NCBI RefSeq assembly: GCF_021155765.1
Contig: NC_060118.1
Coordinates: 13,838,146 to 13,902,145 of the forward strand
Direction: 5' to 3'
DNA length: 64,000 nucleotides
From: Diprion similis
Lineage: Eukaryota > Arthropoda > Insecta > Hymenoptera > Diprionidae
Numbering within the stretch: position 1 is the stretch's first letter; the number at the start of each line of letters is the position of its first letter. This document shows, piece after piece, positions 37,801 through 49,100 of this stretch. The notes below the pieces were generated by a model that made no database searches, was not told the DNA's origin, and was given only the letters and a program-made list of their open reading frames with translations. The position numbers were made by a program, and so were the translations under genes.

Positions 37801-40800
37801 TCGATGGCGGTGCAGGGCTCGGGTTACCCGGCGGTGGTGCGACATCCGGTTGCTGCCTACGAGGATCGGGATAGCAAGGCACACACGAGTTGTCAGTAGT
37901 ATTAGCAGTATTAGTATTGTTAGTTATACCAACGCCCTCTTGCGCCTCTCTCAAATTGCACTCGCTGTGACTTTTGCGCACCACCGATACGATGGTAAGT
38001 TTCTCCGGCGTTAAAAGATTACTACCAGCGTTAGTGAGACGTTCTAATCCTGACCCAAAGCTAAGCTCGCTCAATTCTACTTCAACTAATTTACTATCGC
38101 CAGGATTTTGGGGAAGGTCAATTCGGGGCGTCGAAACAGTCGCCTGCAGCGTCTTCACCGCGTCTTTTCGATCATCGTCATCCGCTTCGGTCTCGGCTTC
38201 GAGCTCGACGATCGGCGGTGCGATCGCGATCAAACATCCCTCGGTTTTCTCAAGAGTTTCCGGACCCCCTGCAGAGTGGATTCCTTGTTTTTCCCGGTTC
38301 ACGGTGAAACCGGCCCTCGAACCACCCGCCTCGTCCCCCCCGCCGATAGACTGAGGGGTGAAAAGCGCGTGCCGAGAACCGATCGAGGATGCCGATGAAT
38401 AGTTTTGTCGCGCCAGAGACGAGCCGGTCCCGTAACTCTGGATGGACGAGTCTTCCGGAGACTTTGACCTCGACGTTCTCCTGCGGTGCCGATGCTTCCG
38501 GATAGAATCGGGCGAGGGAGTCACACTAGCGGCGACCTTCTCTCGCCTGTGCTTTCGACTACGGGACGAATCGTTTCTGTGCCGATCGCGCATAGAATGC
38601 ACGAGCATTTTGGTGTCGATGATCTTGATCAGCTCCAGCATGCACTGTCGTTTTTGCTTGCTCCGCAGTCTGTCCGCCCGCGCCAATTCCTCCGCACTCC
38701 TCGCCATTTCCCGCCGCTGATCGCACAGCTCTTTCGGCTTGACGACACCCTCCTCGCTACCAAAGTTGCTCTTGGTGTTCACTTCCGTAACCTTGAGCAG
38801 GGGGACCGAAAGATGGCTGCGATCCTCTTCCAAGGTTGAATCAATCACGATTGCAACGGGCTTAATCTTCTGCAGAGGCTCGGGCTTCTCTCTTCCTCTT
38901 GGAGACCCTCGGTATATGACTGTCTCGTTCCTTTCGACTTTTTTCAAATTCTTTTCCGCCTTTCTCGCAGCTTCCTCGTGATTTTTCGACAAAACTTTTT
39001 CCACCCCTTCTTTGGTAATGATCTTACTATCCGCGGCGTGCTTACCACCCGGAGATATATTTAAGGTTTTGAAAATACTCAGTTTTCTCTTCGTCTCGGC
39101 TTTGAACGACTCTGATTTTTTTTTCAAACTTATTCTGCCGGGGGTAACGAATCTGCGGATCGCTCTCTCGTTCAGACTCGCCGATCTCTGCAGACTGACC
39201 GTCTTTGCATCCACCCAAGGGTCCATATCCGGGAAAAATATTTCGCAACTCTGATCCTCCGTCGGCGTGCTCGCAGCGGCGGGTTTCGAATCTTCAGGGT
39301 TGTCGAAGCGCTCCTGTCTGTCGAGGAACTCCGTTTCTTTGGCAGTCATGCTGGAGGTGATGGCGATCGTGTCACCGTCGTTCGCCGCTGCCTCTGCTGC
39401 GGCATCGAGATTCTCGTCGCGACTCGAATAGGAGTCGTTGCGAATCGGTCTCTGAGTCTGGATCTCCTCATAATTTTGCGGCAAAAAAGATGGGGAGGCT
39501 GCCCTGCGAGGTATGAGCTCAGCTTCCTCGATGGAATTACGTTTCTCGAACCAAATATCCGAGCCCCGACTTTCGGTGCTGGAGGACATCGGCTCGCTGG
39601 ATACGGAAGGGTTTTTCTTCTCTCCGGTTGGAAGGGCAGTGAAGATGCCCGCGTCGTGATCGAAGTAGCTATGCGATTCCTTCTCTTTTACCTCCAGCTT
39701 CGACCCGATTGACGTGATTTTTCCGTCCCCTGTTGGAGGTGATCCAGGCTCTCCGTGGGTCAGAGAATCGTCAAGGATGTTATAGTTCGTGCTTGACTCC
39801 GAGGGCTCGTCCTCCGAGCTCTCGGTGTCGGATTCGTCGGAAGACACGTCTTCTTCCTCCCGAAGGCGACGCTTTGGCGTCGAGCTCTTGGTGAATTTTT
39901 CGGAGCTCTTCCGAGACGTCAAGTCCGCATTCGCTTCCGTCTCCGTCTCCGCAATCTTCTCCTTCCGATCGCTCGACTTCGTCCCGGCTTCCGACTCGGC
40001 CATCCGGGCCTCGAACTCCTCGCAGGCAATCCTGATCGGCGATGGTGCGGGACTTTCGTGGTCCTCCTTCACGCTGTCGAGGGCGAGTCCGGCGTGCACC
40101 GACCTGATGAGGAGTGCGGCCATTCCGTCACTCGAGTTCCGCTTCGAGCTGCTCTTCTTATTTCTGCCAAGTGAGTAGAGGTCGGATATCGAGGATCTGA
40201 CGGACTCTGAGCTGACGGACCAGGTGCTCGAGAAGGTGCTGTCCAGGTCGCTCTGATCCTCGTCAAAGGAGTCGGAAAACCTCGCTCTGAGTTGACTCAC
40301 CCTTTTTGATAGCATGCTCTGCGGCAGATATCGGAGGTTCTTTAATCCTCTGGAAAACCTGTTGCCCGCTATCTCGCCCCTCATATCTTCCTGGGCAAGG
40401 ATCGACCTGAGGGACAATTCATCGGTGTCCTCGGGCAGAGATATGTTCGAGTCAAAACTCCGACGGAGATTGTTGAAACTCGACTGCTGAGACAAATTCC
40501 TGAGCATTTTACCGCTGGATCCGGCAGATCTGTAGCTAGGCACGACGATCAACGGTTTCGAACGCTTCTTCAGAGTTTTTCCATATCCCGGAAACTTGCT
40601 GCTTACTTTAGTCGTTTGCAGGCTTGATAATGACGCGGCTTGGCTACGGTCGGGGGAGTGAGAAAGCAAGGGTACACTCTCGTCTAATTCTAGGCATTCG
40701 AAACTCGCTTTGCGGGGTAAGCCAAGCAACGCAAGCCTGAACATATGCATGCGGGGGGTCGGGTACAAAAAGAGATATCTATCAGTCAATCAGTTTTCAT

Positions 40801-43041
40801 GTTGTACAGAGATCGAGGGGGCACAGGGTTTAGTTGAATTCGAGGGGTGAAGACACCTTGTATGGCAATATCATGTGGGAATTTTGAATCAAGCTGTTCC
40901 GATAAACCAAATGTTAGGATTTTACATAAATAAATTCCTTTCAAGTTGTAAAAGCCTCCTCAATTCCAGAAAATACAGTTTTTTCTCATGTTTTAGGTAG
41001 GACAACATTGAAGTTACATGTATCGCAATCAAGCATAAATCAACACAACTCAATAAATTTTCATTCGAAATCGGAGGTATGCAAAGGAATCCGTACTAGT
41101 TTTACTATTCAAAATTGAAGCTAGTGATTCGAAAGAATACGCGTATACAAGAGGATGAAGAATGAGTCGTCAAATCTTCGATACCTATCGCCGTGCTAAC
41201 TGCATTCTAATTGTGAGTCACGGGTGAACAAGCAGATTAGTCTAGTGCGGTAATCATTGTAAAATGAAAATTCATAGATTTTTAACAACGATCTAGCCCG
41301 AGATAAAATCCTATCTCTAATCTTCTATGAAGAAATCATTTTTCACAGACGCATCGTATAAGACCTCAGCTGATAAGAAACTGATATTGGAAGATGTAAA
41401 CACTTTGGAAAATACATTAATGCGGGAGAAAATAATGCCGTGTGTTTCCACAACCAAACAATGAAGTATATCTGTGTAAGACGATGACCCGTGTACATTA
41501 ATATTATATCGAGCCATTTCTTAAGGGGCTGCAACCTAGACAATTTGATGTCGGGTAAGTCTGCCCTCATTACGGCGACCGGGGTTACTAACATTTCGGT
41601 AAGATTCACCCTGAATTGCATAAATGCAGGTGGACTTACCGCACGTTTGATTTCTGTGTAACAAGTTATTTCTGATTCTTACGTTGTTTTTGCACTTCAT
41701 AAACGCGCCTTAAACGACGTCGGAGAACATTGATACGATAAATATGAAGGTTTGAAGTAGTCGAGTTATATACTCACTCTTCGGAGGTCAAATTTTCAGC
41801 TGGCACACTGGATGAATCGTGCATTTTGACAAGAGTAACAGCAGTTCCAATACCTCTCGCTACGATTCCGGATTCACCTTCCAAATCAAAGCATTGATGA
41901 TACCTGCAAGAAGGTACAAATGTAGTCTACAAGATGCAAGATGAGAAGGGTATAGTTCCCGTAAAGTTATATGGCAATAATAGCAGTAGTTACCCGATAA
42001 CGGCATTGCCACCAAGATCTAACGCCTTGAGTCCAATTTTTCTTTGAACTTCTCCGCTCAGTTTGAAAAACAGTGTTTGTCGAGCCTCATTCGAAGCTCT
42101 AGGAGTTCGTATCTTGTCGATCCATTTGTACTCGGGATCATCATTGACGACGAGCTCTTCCACAAAGCCATGTATAATTTGAGCATGGTACCCGTGCGGA
42201 ATAATCGGTGCTAAAAGCGTGACATTATTAATTGTATCGATAGTTTACAAATTAATTTTAATCAAAGAATCTGCTCGCTAATGAGATACCAGAGAAACCG
42301 AATATGTAAACTTACAGCAGAAGAATTGAACCCCGCAAGAAGATTGCCTGAACTTATTGAAGTCGGAAAACAATTCCACTTTCACGATGATATTCACTTC
42401 GCCACGTATTCCATGCATGGTATCGTAGACCGGTATCCAGCCATTCATTACGGAGCCTGTGGGTATGGGATCTATATCAAACTTGTGCTGCCAAAGTCGA
42501 CAAAGTAGATGTTCAAGAACATAAACACTTGGCAAACTATGGACTTATTTCTAAGGTCATGTAAGAATCAATCTCTCACCATGGCCATTAATTTCTAATT
42601 TTGGCTATTTTTCAACTGGTCGCAGTAATACTTTGCGACAGAATTTTTTACACGTATTATTAACTACCGACCTCCCTGAGTGCTGGAGCTGGAGCTCATT
42701 GACGCCTCAAGAGTCCACATATTCTTGACCGGAAGAGGAGTGCCAGGCAGTAATAGCGGGTTCAAATCAAGGTAGACCTTGCCGATGGCGTCATTGGCGG
42801 AATACGTGTCGTGGTCCATGAGCCTGATTTGTAGAGGTTCATCCTGCAGCTCAGCCTCGTCCACCTCGAACCTGTACCATTCAGAGTTCCATTGAGGGTT
42901 CAAAGATTTCCGGCACACGTCGGTCTTGTAGGTTGTGTTCCCAAATTTTATCTCAACATAAGCATCCGTCGTATCGCTGGAACGATCCATCACAGGCAGG
43001 TTTCGGCCTGCCAGTATCTTGACTTTGACTTTGCCTGGCAT
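28805..43041 (-). CDS. C2CD5: C2 domain-containing protein 5 (CDP138) orthologue
   Basis: Ca2+/phospholipid-binding protein; in mammals an AKT2 substrate promoting GLUT4 vesicle fusion. Fourteen phase-consistent exons, 5' to 3': 43041-42672, 42456-42316, 42210-41994, 41903-41778, 40736-37684, 35758-35603, 35478-35310, 35200-34330, 34210-33893, 33798-33600, 33507-33326, 33243-33118, 33013-32867, 28891-28805 (6,162 nt, 2,053 residues). Residues 1-110 are a C2 domain with all five Ca2+ ligands (D19, D26, D76, D78, D84). Then come WIPVYDTMHGIRGE, HGFVEELVVNDDPEY, and RTPRAS with S210 matching the AKT site. After the giant exon follow PPGFILHLGGTVSARSVKLL, DAWWTEIR, a CxxC/CxxC pair (CSVCHLPY and CAIC), KVPDILFTTIELP, YFKLRKMVPC, RYLGNLNFFFIRE, RAHVTALGGNA and QCLINVGGDVVSV. 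Order matches human C2CD5, which is about 1,000 residues; the excess is mostly exon 5. The first donor (GTCGGT) is weak, and the acceptor TTTCTCAAG of exon 12 unusual. The last intron is about 4 kb. Confidence 0.93.
37684..40736 (-). other. Giant 3.05-kb exon of C2CD5
   Basis: This is exon 5 of C2CD5, encoding residues 286-1302 in one uninterrupted frame. The acceptor is TATGTTCAG|GCTTGC and the donor CCGAAAG|GTAGGT. The peptide is mostly low-complexity: Ser-rich, with an acidic EEEDVSSDESDTESSEDE run, a basic RS-like segment (RKHRREK to RHRRRTSRSKSPEDS), and a Pro-rich PPPGNPSPAPPSTPTPAG stretch. It ends in RRSSDSDLSITPKG, which matches the SSSSDTDLSLTPK segment of human C2CD5 and so anchors the exon in this gene. 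Exon length mod 3 is 2, and skipping it would join GA to GTAAC and create GAG TAA, an immediate stop. Confidence 0.85.
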
Positions 43042-43384
43042 TTTGGCCAGTGTTCATCAGGATTGACACCTTGAAGCGATATCAAGAAATGAGGGAAACA
43101 CTCAACGGCTCGGAATCGTGTGAAAAAGTTCATGATATATAACGATGTTCCTCCAAATATACAACCGAAAAATAGATTGGTGAAAAACCTCTAACACGGT
43201 AATTCGAAGCGGCGAATTAATGCCAATTCGAACTGGTTTTGAGGTTAGACCCTCGCAACGTATGCTGAGATCATCGACAAGAGGGGATACGTTTTCTATC
43301 TAAATTCTAAGGTTTTGTAAATCTTCATCTCAAAGTATAATTAACAATCAATGCTTAGCCGTGCTGTAATCACAGCGTACTTAC

Positions 43385-43760
43385 GAATCTGCGGAGTCGA
43401 GGCCTGCGAGCGGACGTTTAAATCAGGTAAATAAATACCATAGGATAACAAATGCTCCCAAGGGAATACGACATTGCGCAAGAAGGCGAGGTGAAGGAGA
43501 GGAAAGAGTCCGTCCTGTTGCGCTCGAATCGGCGCCTGTGTGCGTGAATACAGTGAGATTTTTGGCATGAGTTAAATATTACGAATATTATATTATTATC
43601 ATATGGAGCAACGTAGCGTGGACGGTGGTACCTAGCAGAAGCAAAAATAGATATCGACTCGCTTTCGAATCTAATCGTATCGCGGATTGTCGAGAAAACT
43701 CGCTGAGCAATCGATACTTGAATTGACACGACGCACAACCAACGAAGTTGTCGGAAAGAG
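43385..43760 (-). other. Probable noncoding first exon of C2CD5
   Basis: On the minus strand, a strong donor GCAGATTC|GTAAGTACG ends an upstream exon at 43385. A plausible acceptor (ATATCGCTTCAAG) lies about 30 bases before the C2CD5 start codon at 43041. Transcription would then start close to the GCGCATGCGC sites near 43.8 kb. The exact 5' end is not visible. Confidence 0.4.
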
Positions 43761-43798
43761 AAAGAGAATGTAAGACCGCTATCTATCTCTCTCTAATC

Positions 43799-43870
43799 GC
43801 GCATGCGCAGTAAACAAACTGTCCTGCATTAACCGTGCGATACCTGCGCGGTATAGTACCGCGCATGCGC
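43799..43870. promoter_or_regulatory. Paired NRF-1-type sites in a bidirectional promoter
   Basis: Two perfect GCGCATGCGC palindromes lie at 43799-43808 and 43861-43870, between the divergent C2CD5 and SRA1 genes, whose start codons are 1,054 bases apart. They match the NRF-1 binding consensus (Drosophila homologue erect wing), a hallmark of TATA-less housekeeping promoters. The pair is nearly mirror symmetric, with CTCTCTAAT outside one and ATTAGAGAG outside the other. A perfect GCGCGGTA-TAG-TACCGCGC dyad at 43846-43864 overlaps the second site. Confidence 0.7.
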
Positions 43871-44095
43871 AATTAGAGAGAGAAGGACGGTGGGTTTGGA
43901 TCTTCTCTCTCTTTCCAATGGCGAGACACTACACCACTTGTGTACATACGTCCAGACTCCAGATACGACATACATGCCGCTATGCTGGCAAGTGGCATGT
44001 GCGCGCATCTGGCATTTATTACCGTAGTCGTACACAGCTTCACATCTCGTACCTAATCTCTGCTGGTGTCCGTTGTCGATCACCTTTGCCAGAAA

Positions 44096-45225
44096 ATGGA
44101 CAAAAAACCCACCGCAGGTAAGGTATTCACGCCTGTCAAATTATAATCGAGATATCTCACCACTCACGTTGCGAACACAATCGATGACATAACCAAGCGA
44201 CGAACCACTCTGGCAGTTCGTGCCTACCCAGCTGTGTGACGGAGCAGCCTGCTGCGTAGCTTGTCTAATTCTTATCTGCTTAATTTCTAATTCTATTCCA
44301 ATGCCCGTTCTGGGTTGTGATTAGATTAGAAATCGCTGCTATTGTTGACGTCGTATCAACTGATAATTGTCTCATCGCCTGCGACTAGCTTGACCGAGAT
44401 TTGATATTTACAGAACCCTTTGTAATACTCAATTATTTTCCTGCAGGTGAACCGATTCCAATTTCTACACAAAAGTGCCTCTCGGCTTCGCACGATCCTG
44501 GGTGGAATGATCCGCCGAAATGGGCTTATTCTCAGTCCCCCACTACGTCTTCCAGTCCGTCGAAAAGAATTTTGAATAAAAGAGTAGCCTTTCCACTGGG
44601 TTCCGCTCCGCCGACGTCCAGTTTTGACCCCAATCAGCCACTAAATCCTCCGCCGGCAAACCTTCCTCCCCCTCCTTTAATTGCGAGAAGATGGAGCACA
44701 GAACCGCCTCTGACGACTGTGGCACGTTTTACTGGAATCGACAAAGAGCAGGCCTTAACCGATTCGCTGAACAACTTTGAGGAGGTGATAAATGAGAATG
44801 AGGAACTTAAACGCGAGGGAGATGAAGTTAGGCGGAGATTGAACCTCATGAAAACTGCCTGGGTGGAAGATAAACTTGGCGAAAGTATTCGGCAGAGTGT
44901 TCTCGAACTATCCAATGGTTGGGTATATTTTGTTCAAACAAATTACAATTCGCCTACTACCCTAGCTGCTCCGTTCGTGCAAAAATACCAATCTTGGTGA
45001 TATTTTTCAGCATTGAGAAAAAAAGACGTCGATACTGCAGACAAAATTCACGTGTCCTTGATGATGGATCACACGGCGCTGTGCAGTTCGTGGATTCCGG
45101 GAATCAGACACATGATATTGGCCGAGCGGGAAAAACACCTCAAACGCAAGCAATCGGCGGACGATAATTCGAGCCCTCTTCTATTCCCTTGTGAAATCGG
45201 GCCTAGCACGCAATCGACGCAATGA
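44096..45225 (+). CDS. SRA1: Steroid receptor RNA activator protein (SRAP/SRA1)
   Basis: Nuclear coregulator protein of the SRA1 family, which in vertebrates is encoded by the same locus as a coactivator RNA and has a C-terminal helical bundle related to a Prp18-type fold. The exons are 44096-44117, 44447-44917 and 45011-45225 (235 residues), with phase-1 introns throughout. The first exon encodes only MDKKPTA. Diagnostic features are DPGWNDPPKWAY early in exon 2 (the family's GWNDPP motif), KRVAFPLGS (matching the family's KRVAAP), a Pro-rich linker (NLPPPPLIARR), and then a helical C-terminal region with DKIHVSLMMDHTALCSSWIPGIRHMI matching vertebrate [26 protein letters not shown], except that the first Asp is retained and others vary. 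The exon 2 donor (G|GTTGGG) is weak but is the only one that keeps phase. The gene is transcribed away from C2CD5 from the shared promoter. The start context AAAATGG is favourable. Confidence 0.92.
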
Positions 45226-46033
45226 ACATTTTAACCAAATAGAACGTTGAAAACCGCATATGTGTGCATATGATGTATGCATATTACCGTTATTTTAGGG
45301 CGAATTTACCACTGACGAAGTATTGATTTCCGACGGCAAGATCATTTTACTTATTCCTTAAACTATAGTTACAAGATGTATTAAACGCGCATGGCGCACC
45401 AAGACTGTGATTTGGTAGAATTCGAGGTGATTATCATTTGAATATCAGTAAATGTACAATACCATAAATTGAATGCATTAATTATCTTCTACTTCCAATA
45501 CCGTACAATTAACAAGAATGTCATTGTTCATTTAATACGATTCGCATAGAGTTCGTGCTATCTGTAGTCGCGAGTTGAAATGTTGCGTACGAACCGCTTT
45601 ATATGCAGAAGTTTACGAAAGCACAGATTCCACTTTTTCTTTGGAGGTAAACAGAATAAAAAATGCTTCCTGTACGAAATTCATATTCACCATGGATAGT
45701 ACATACCTATAGTACATACACATTATCTGGAGATATCTCCAGCATGCTTGAATCTCGAGTTAGACTGCAAAGCTCGAAAATAATTTACTTTTCTTCCACC
45801 CCGTTTCTTGACAGATATTTTTTCCTGACGATTTATTACAGCTAACGATGTGTCAAGATAGTATTAACGCATTCGATTGAAATGACCTTTGAACTTTTTC
45901 CGGGGGCGGTTAAACGCATCACTCTGATTCGAAGCAGCGCGTGTCTCAAAGCGCTGAATCGTCAGAGCTTGCGAGTGCAAGCTGCAGTTGCGAGGACATC
46001 GGCGCACGGCGCGGACTTCGCCAAGGGCTGCCT
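45226..46033. other. SRA1 3' end and intergenic DNA
   Basis: This includes the SRA1 3' untranslated region, with an AATAAA near 45654 as a candidate polyadenylation signal, and the short upstream region of the LGR gene. No further gene is supported. Confidence 0.5.
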
Positions 46034-46041
46034 TATTTAAA
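46034..46041 (+). promoter_or_regulatory. TATA box of the LGR gene
   Basis: TATTTAAA lies 67-74 bases before the chosen LGR start codon. Initiation about 30 bases downstream (near 46065) would make the ATG at 46108 the first in the mRNA and excludes an in-frame ATG at 45988. This supports the chosen start. Confidence 0.5.
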
Positions 46042-46107
46042 AAGGATTCCTCCCTCAGCCAGGAGCACGCTTTTCCATCAAACTCTTCGCTTACCATCGG
46101 CTTTGAA

Positions 46108-49100
46108 ATGAAGTACAAATATATCGCCAAAGTTGGCGTTTCGCTGATATCGTTTCTCGTTATCCTGTCCGGTTTGATGTATTACTTCAGTCAAGGTAGG
46201 TTCGCAGACAGTTCTTTTTGAAAGCAAAAAACTACTCCTCAATTCATTTCATTCGACAATCCGCATCCCGTGAATCTAACGAATGCTATGTTCACCGAGT
46301 TGTAAAGCGTGCAAAAAACGGGACGCGATGTTCGTATTTACAAGTGAAAAGACTTTCCAAGGCTTCCGAAAATATTTCAACATTTTCCAACTATTTTCAG
46401 AGAAATGCAAAGATTTGCATAAGTATTCAGAAGACTTTCACAAAGTGTGAATAATTTTCTTCCACATTCTCGCTGCGTTTTTCTCAAATTGTTCGGAAGT
46501 TAACGAAAAATTTATAGTGCAGTTTTCAAGTTTGATTAAAAAAATTTCCTTTTTATTTTGATGCGTATTTTTCCACCAGCGTTTTGTCACGTTTCTTTCT
46601 GTATTTTGGGAAAAGACTCGGCCTCTTAGTCGATAAATCAGGAACCGCATAAAACTTAATTTAACCATATATTTCGCATTCTTCGACACACTCGGATTGT
46701 AATTAAAAGCGAAACTTACACCTCCGCGGAAACAAAAGCTTAATTACACTGTACTGCTGTGATTACCATTCTAATAACTTTGCTACAGAATCACTGTTTG
46801 ATCTATCCGTCAGCTATAACGTAACTAATTATCTTGTACGTGTAGAATTACACATTTAGTGAGCTGCTTGGAATTCTAAATGAGAATTGGTTGATTCGAT
46901 AATTTTTTTATCTTCTGCTATTTGCTCGCCTACAATTTATTTTTGCTGGCAGCAACTGATAACTGGCGTACACACAAATGGAAATTTACCCGCAGAATTA
47001 CCTATGAATTGTAAGTGAAATAATATATGCGCAGTAAAATAACCAATTACAGAATTACGCTTATTGAAATGAAACAGGGTCTCTTTCAGCGTAATATGCG
47101 TGTAAACAAATTACCAATCTTGTAGTCAGAAAGGCAAATAGCATATTTGCCATTTTGCTCAAGTTATATCTGGATCCTTTCAGATTTCTACTATTCGTTT
47201 AACAATCAGTTGACATTTTCTTGGCTGAACTTTATTATCGGACACATAACATAAAAAGATTAACCGCATCGTAAACGCTTCTGCGTATGAAGTTTACGAT
47301 CAGCCTGAAATATAATTTTCGAAAATGTGTAGTAAGTTTTTTCTTTCTGACGGTATAAATCATCCCCCTGATAATGGTGATAATAATATGCACTCTGCCC
47401 ACGTCGAAGTATCGAATTAATTGCGACGACTACCTTCTAACGAATGATCACAAACAGCCGACCTTATTGATTATGCATTGATAGCTCGGTGACTACAATT
47501 ACAAACGGTAGCGAAAATGTAGTCAATTTCATTGTCAAGGTGATAAATAATCAACAATGTCATGACTGCGCACATTTTCAAGATCAAATGCCAAAGGTGA
47601 AATTGTCAAGGCGCAACCGCATAACATATTGACTTTGGAAAATAGAAATTAACCGTCGTTTCAGCAGCGTCGGACAAATTCAGCGTTGACAATGATTGTA
47701 AATCATTGTTGAATCGTACTCGTGAAATATTTATTGGTTGTATAAAAGTTGAAAAAATGAAAAATCTCTTACATTGTACGTGCCGAGGTACGACTGACTC
47801 GTCAATGAATCAATATTAATAAAGATCAGTTGACATCTTGCGGTTCGCACTCGTCAAAGAATCAACTCCCCCCCCTCCCCCTCCGCAACGATTACCTCCG
47901 TGGAATACGAATGACGCCCAGAAAATTGTAAGAGTGCCTTAACTCGCCTTATAGTGTGTCTAATTAAGGTATCTTGGGAGTAAATGATTCGATATTCTCC
48001 AACAACTTGGACGCGAAACTCGAAAGTAAAAACTGTAGAAAGGCAAGATTGAAATTGCAAATTATTCGCAGACGAATGTCCGAGGGGGACGTTTCCCTGC
48101 GCCAACAGTACCGTCTGCATTGCTCAGCGTGAGTGGTGCGACGAAGTGCCAAACTGCCCGTACGGAGATGACGAGAAGGAGGATGAATGCTGTGAGTTTG
48201 ACTTGAATCCCGGAGGCATATTAATACTGATATAGAATTACTCTCCAGGCATGTTTGCTTTTTATTACGCTATTTTGCAGTCGATTCCAACGGAAGTTGG
48301 GACTTTTTCTACTCGTCTGTAATAAGCTCGGGCATCGAAGTGACCTGCGGTAATTTAATGAGCAGTTATCGAAATAGATGCAACTTTTTCGGAAATCTTA
48401 AACTCTATTTTTTTCTTTTCAGAAAGTTTTGAACTACCAAAGAAATGCCACCATGGAAGAACGGCGTGTCAAGTGACGTGCTATGGGGCAGGACTGACAA
48501 GGATTCCAGAGAACATGTCTTCCAACTTGACTAACATTTAAGTAATTCAAGGGAGGCTCATAGACGAGTAGGATGAAGTACCTAGAAGAAAGACTAAAGT
48601 GTCACTTAACACTGCGCCTTATTTGCAAAATCATTTTACAGAGTCCTGACGAACAACTCGGTTAGAACGATAGGAAAAAATGCGTTGCTTTCTTACGGAC
48701 AGCTAACGACGCTGTGAGTCGAGTTTTTGTACAAAATGTTTTTCCTTACTTAATTAGTTTGCTGAGATTCGGGATTCGTTTGATTCCAGGTTGATGGACG
48801 ACGATGGGATAGCGGAGATTGAGCCGGGAGCCTTCAGGAATCAGAAAAAACTGGTCTGGCTGTAAGTGCGAATTTATCCAAAGAGTTGAGTGGATGGTGT
48901 CACCCTTACGCAATAACCGGAATCTAATCATTGTTTGCTGGCACAGGACTCTGTTGAACAATAAACTGACGGAGCTTCGCAGAGGACATTTTACCGGACT
49001 GGAATCCCTGAAGATGCTCCTTGTCGAAGGAAACCGCATCGAGTACGCCGATCTCACCGATTTCGAGAACCAAGCTTCCCTGGGATGGATGTGAGATCGT

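Noticed and set aside
37974-40178. Several + strand frames of 90-130 codons opposite the giant C2CD5 exon
   Set aside because: They are antisense shadows of a long real reading frame, with no domains or splice structure of their own.
41343-41621. Possible extra C2CD5 exon between exons 4 and 5
   Set aside because: No donor follows in the needed phase, and exon 4 (ending GA) joins exon 5 (starting G) directly in frame.
45988-46107. In-frame upstream ATG extending the LGR N-terminus by 40 residues
   Set aside because: The TATA box at 46034-46041 lies inside this extension, so transcripts should start after 45988, and the added residues contain no signal sequence.
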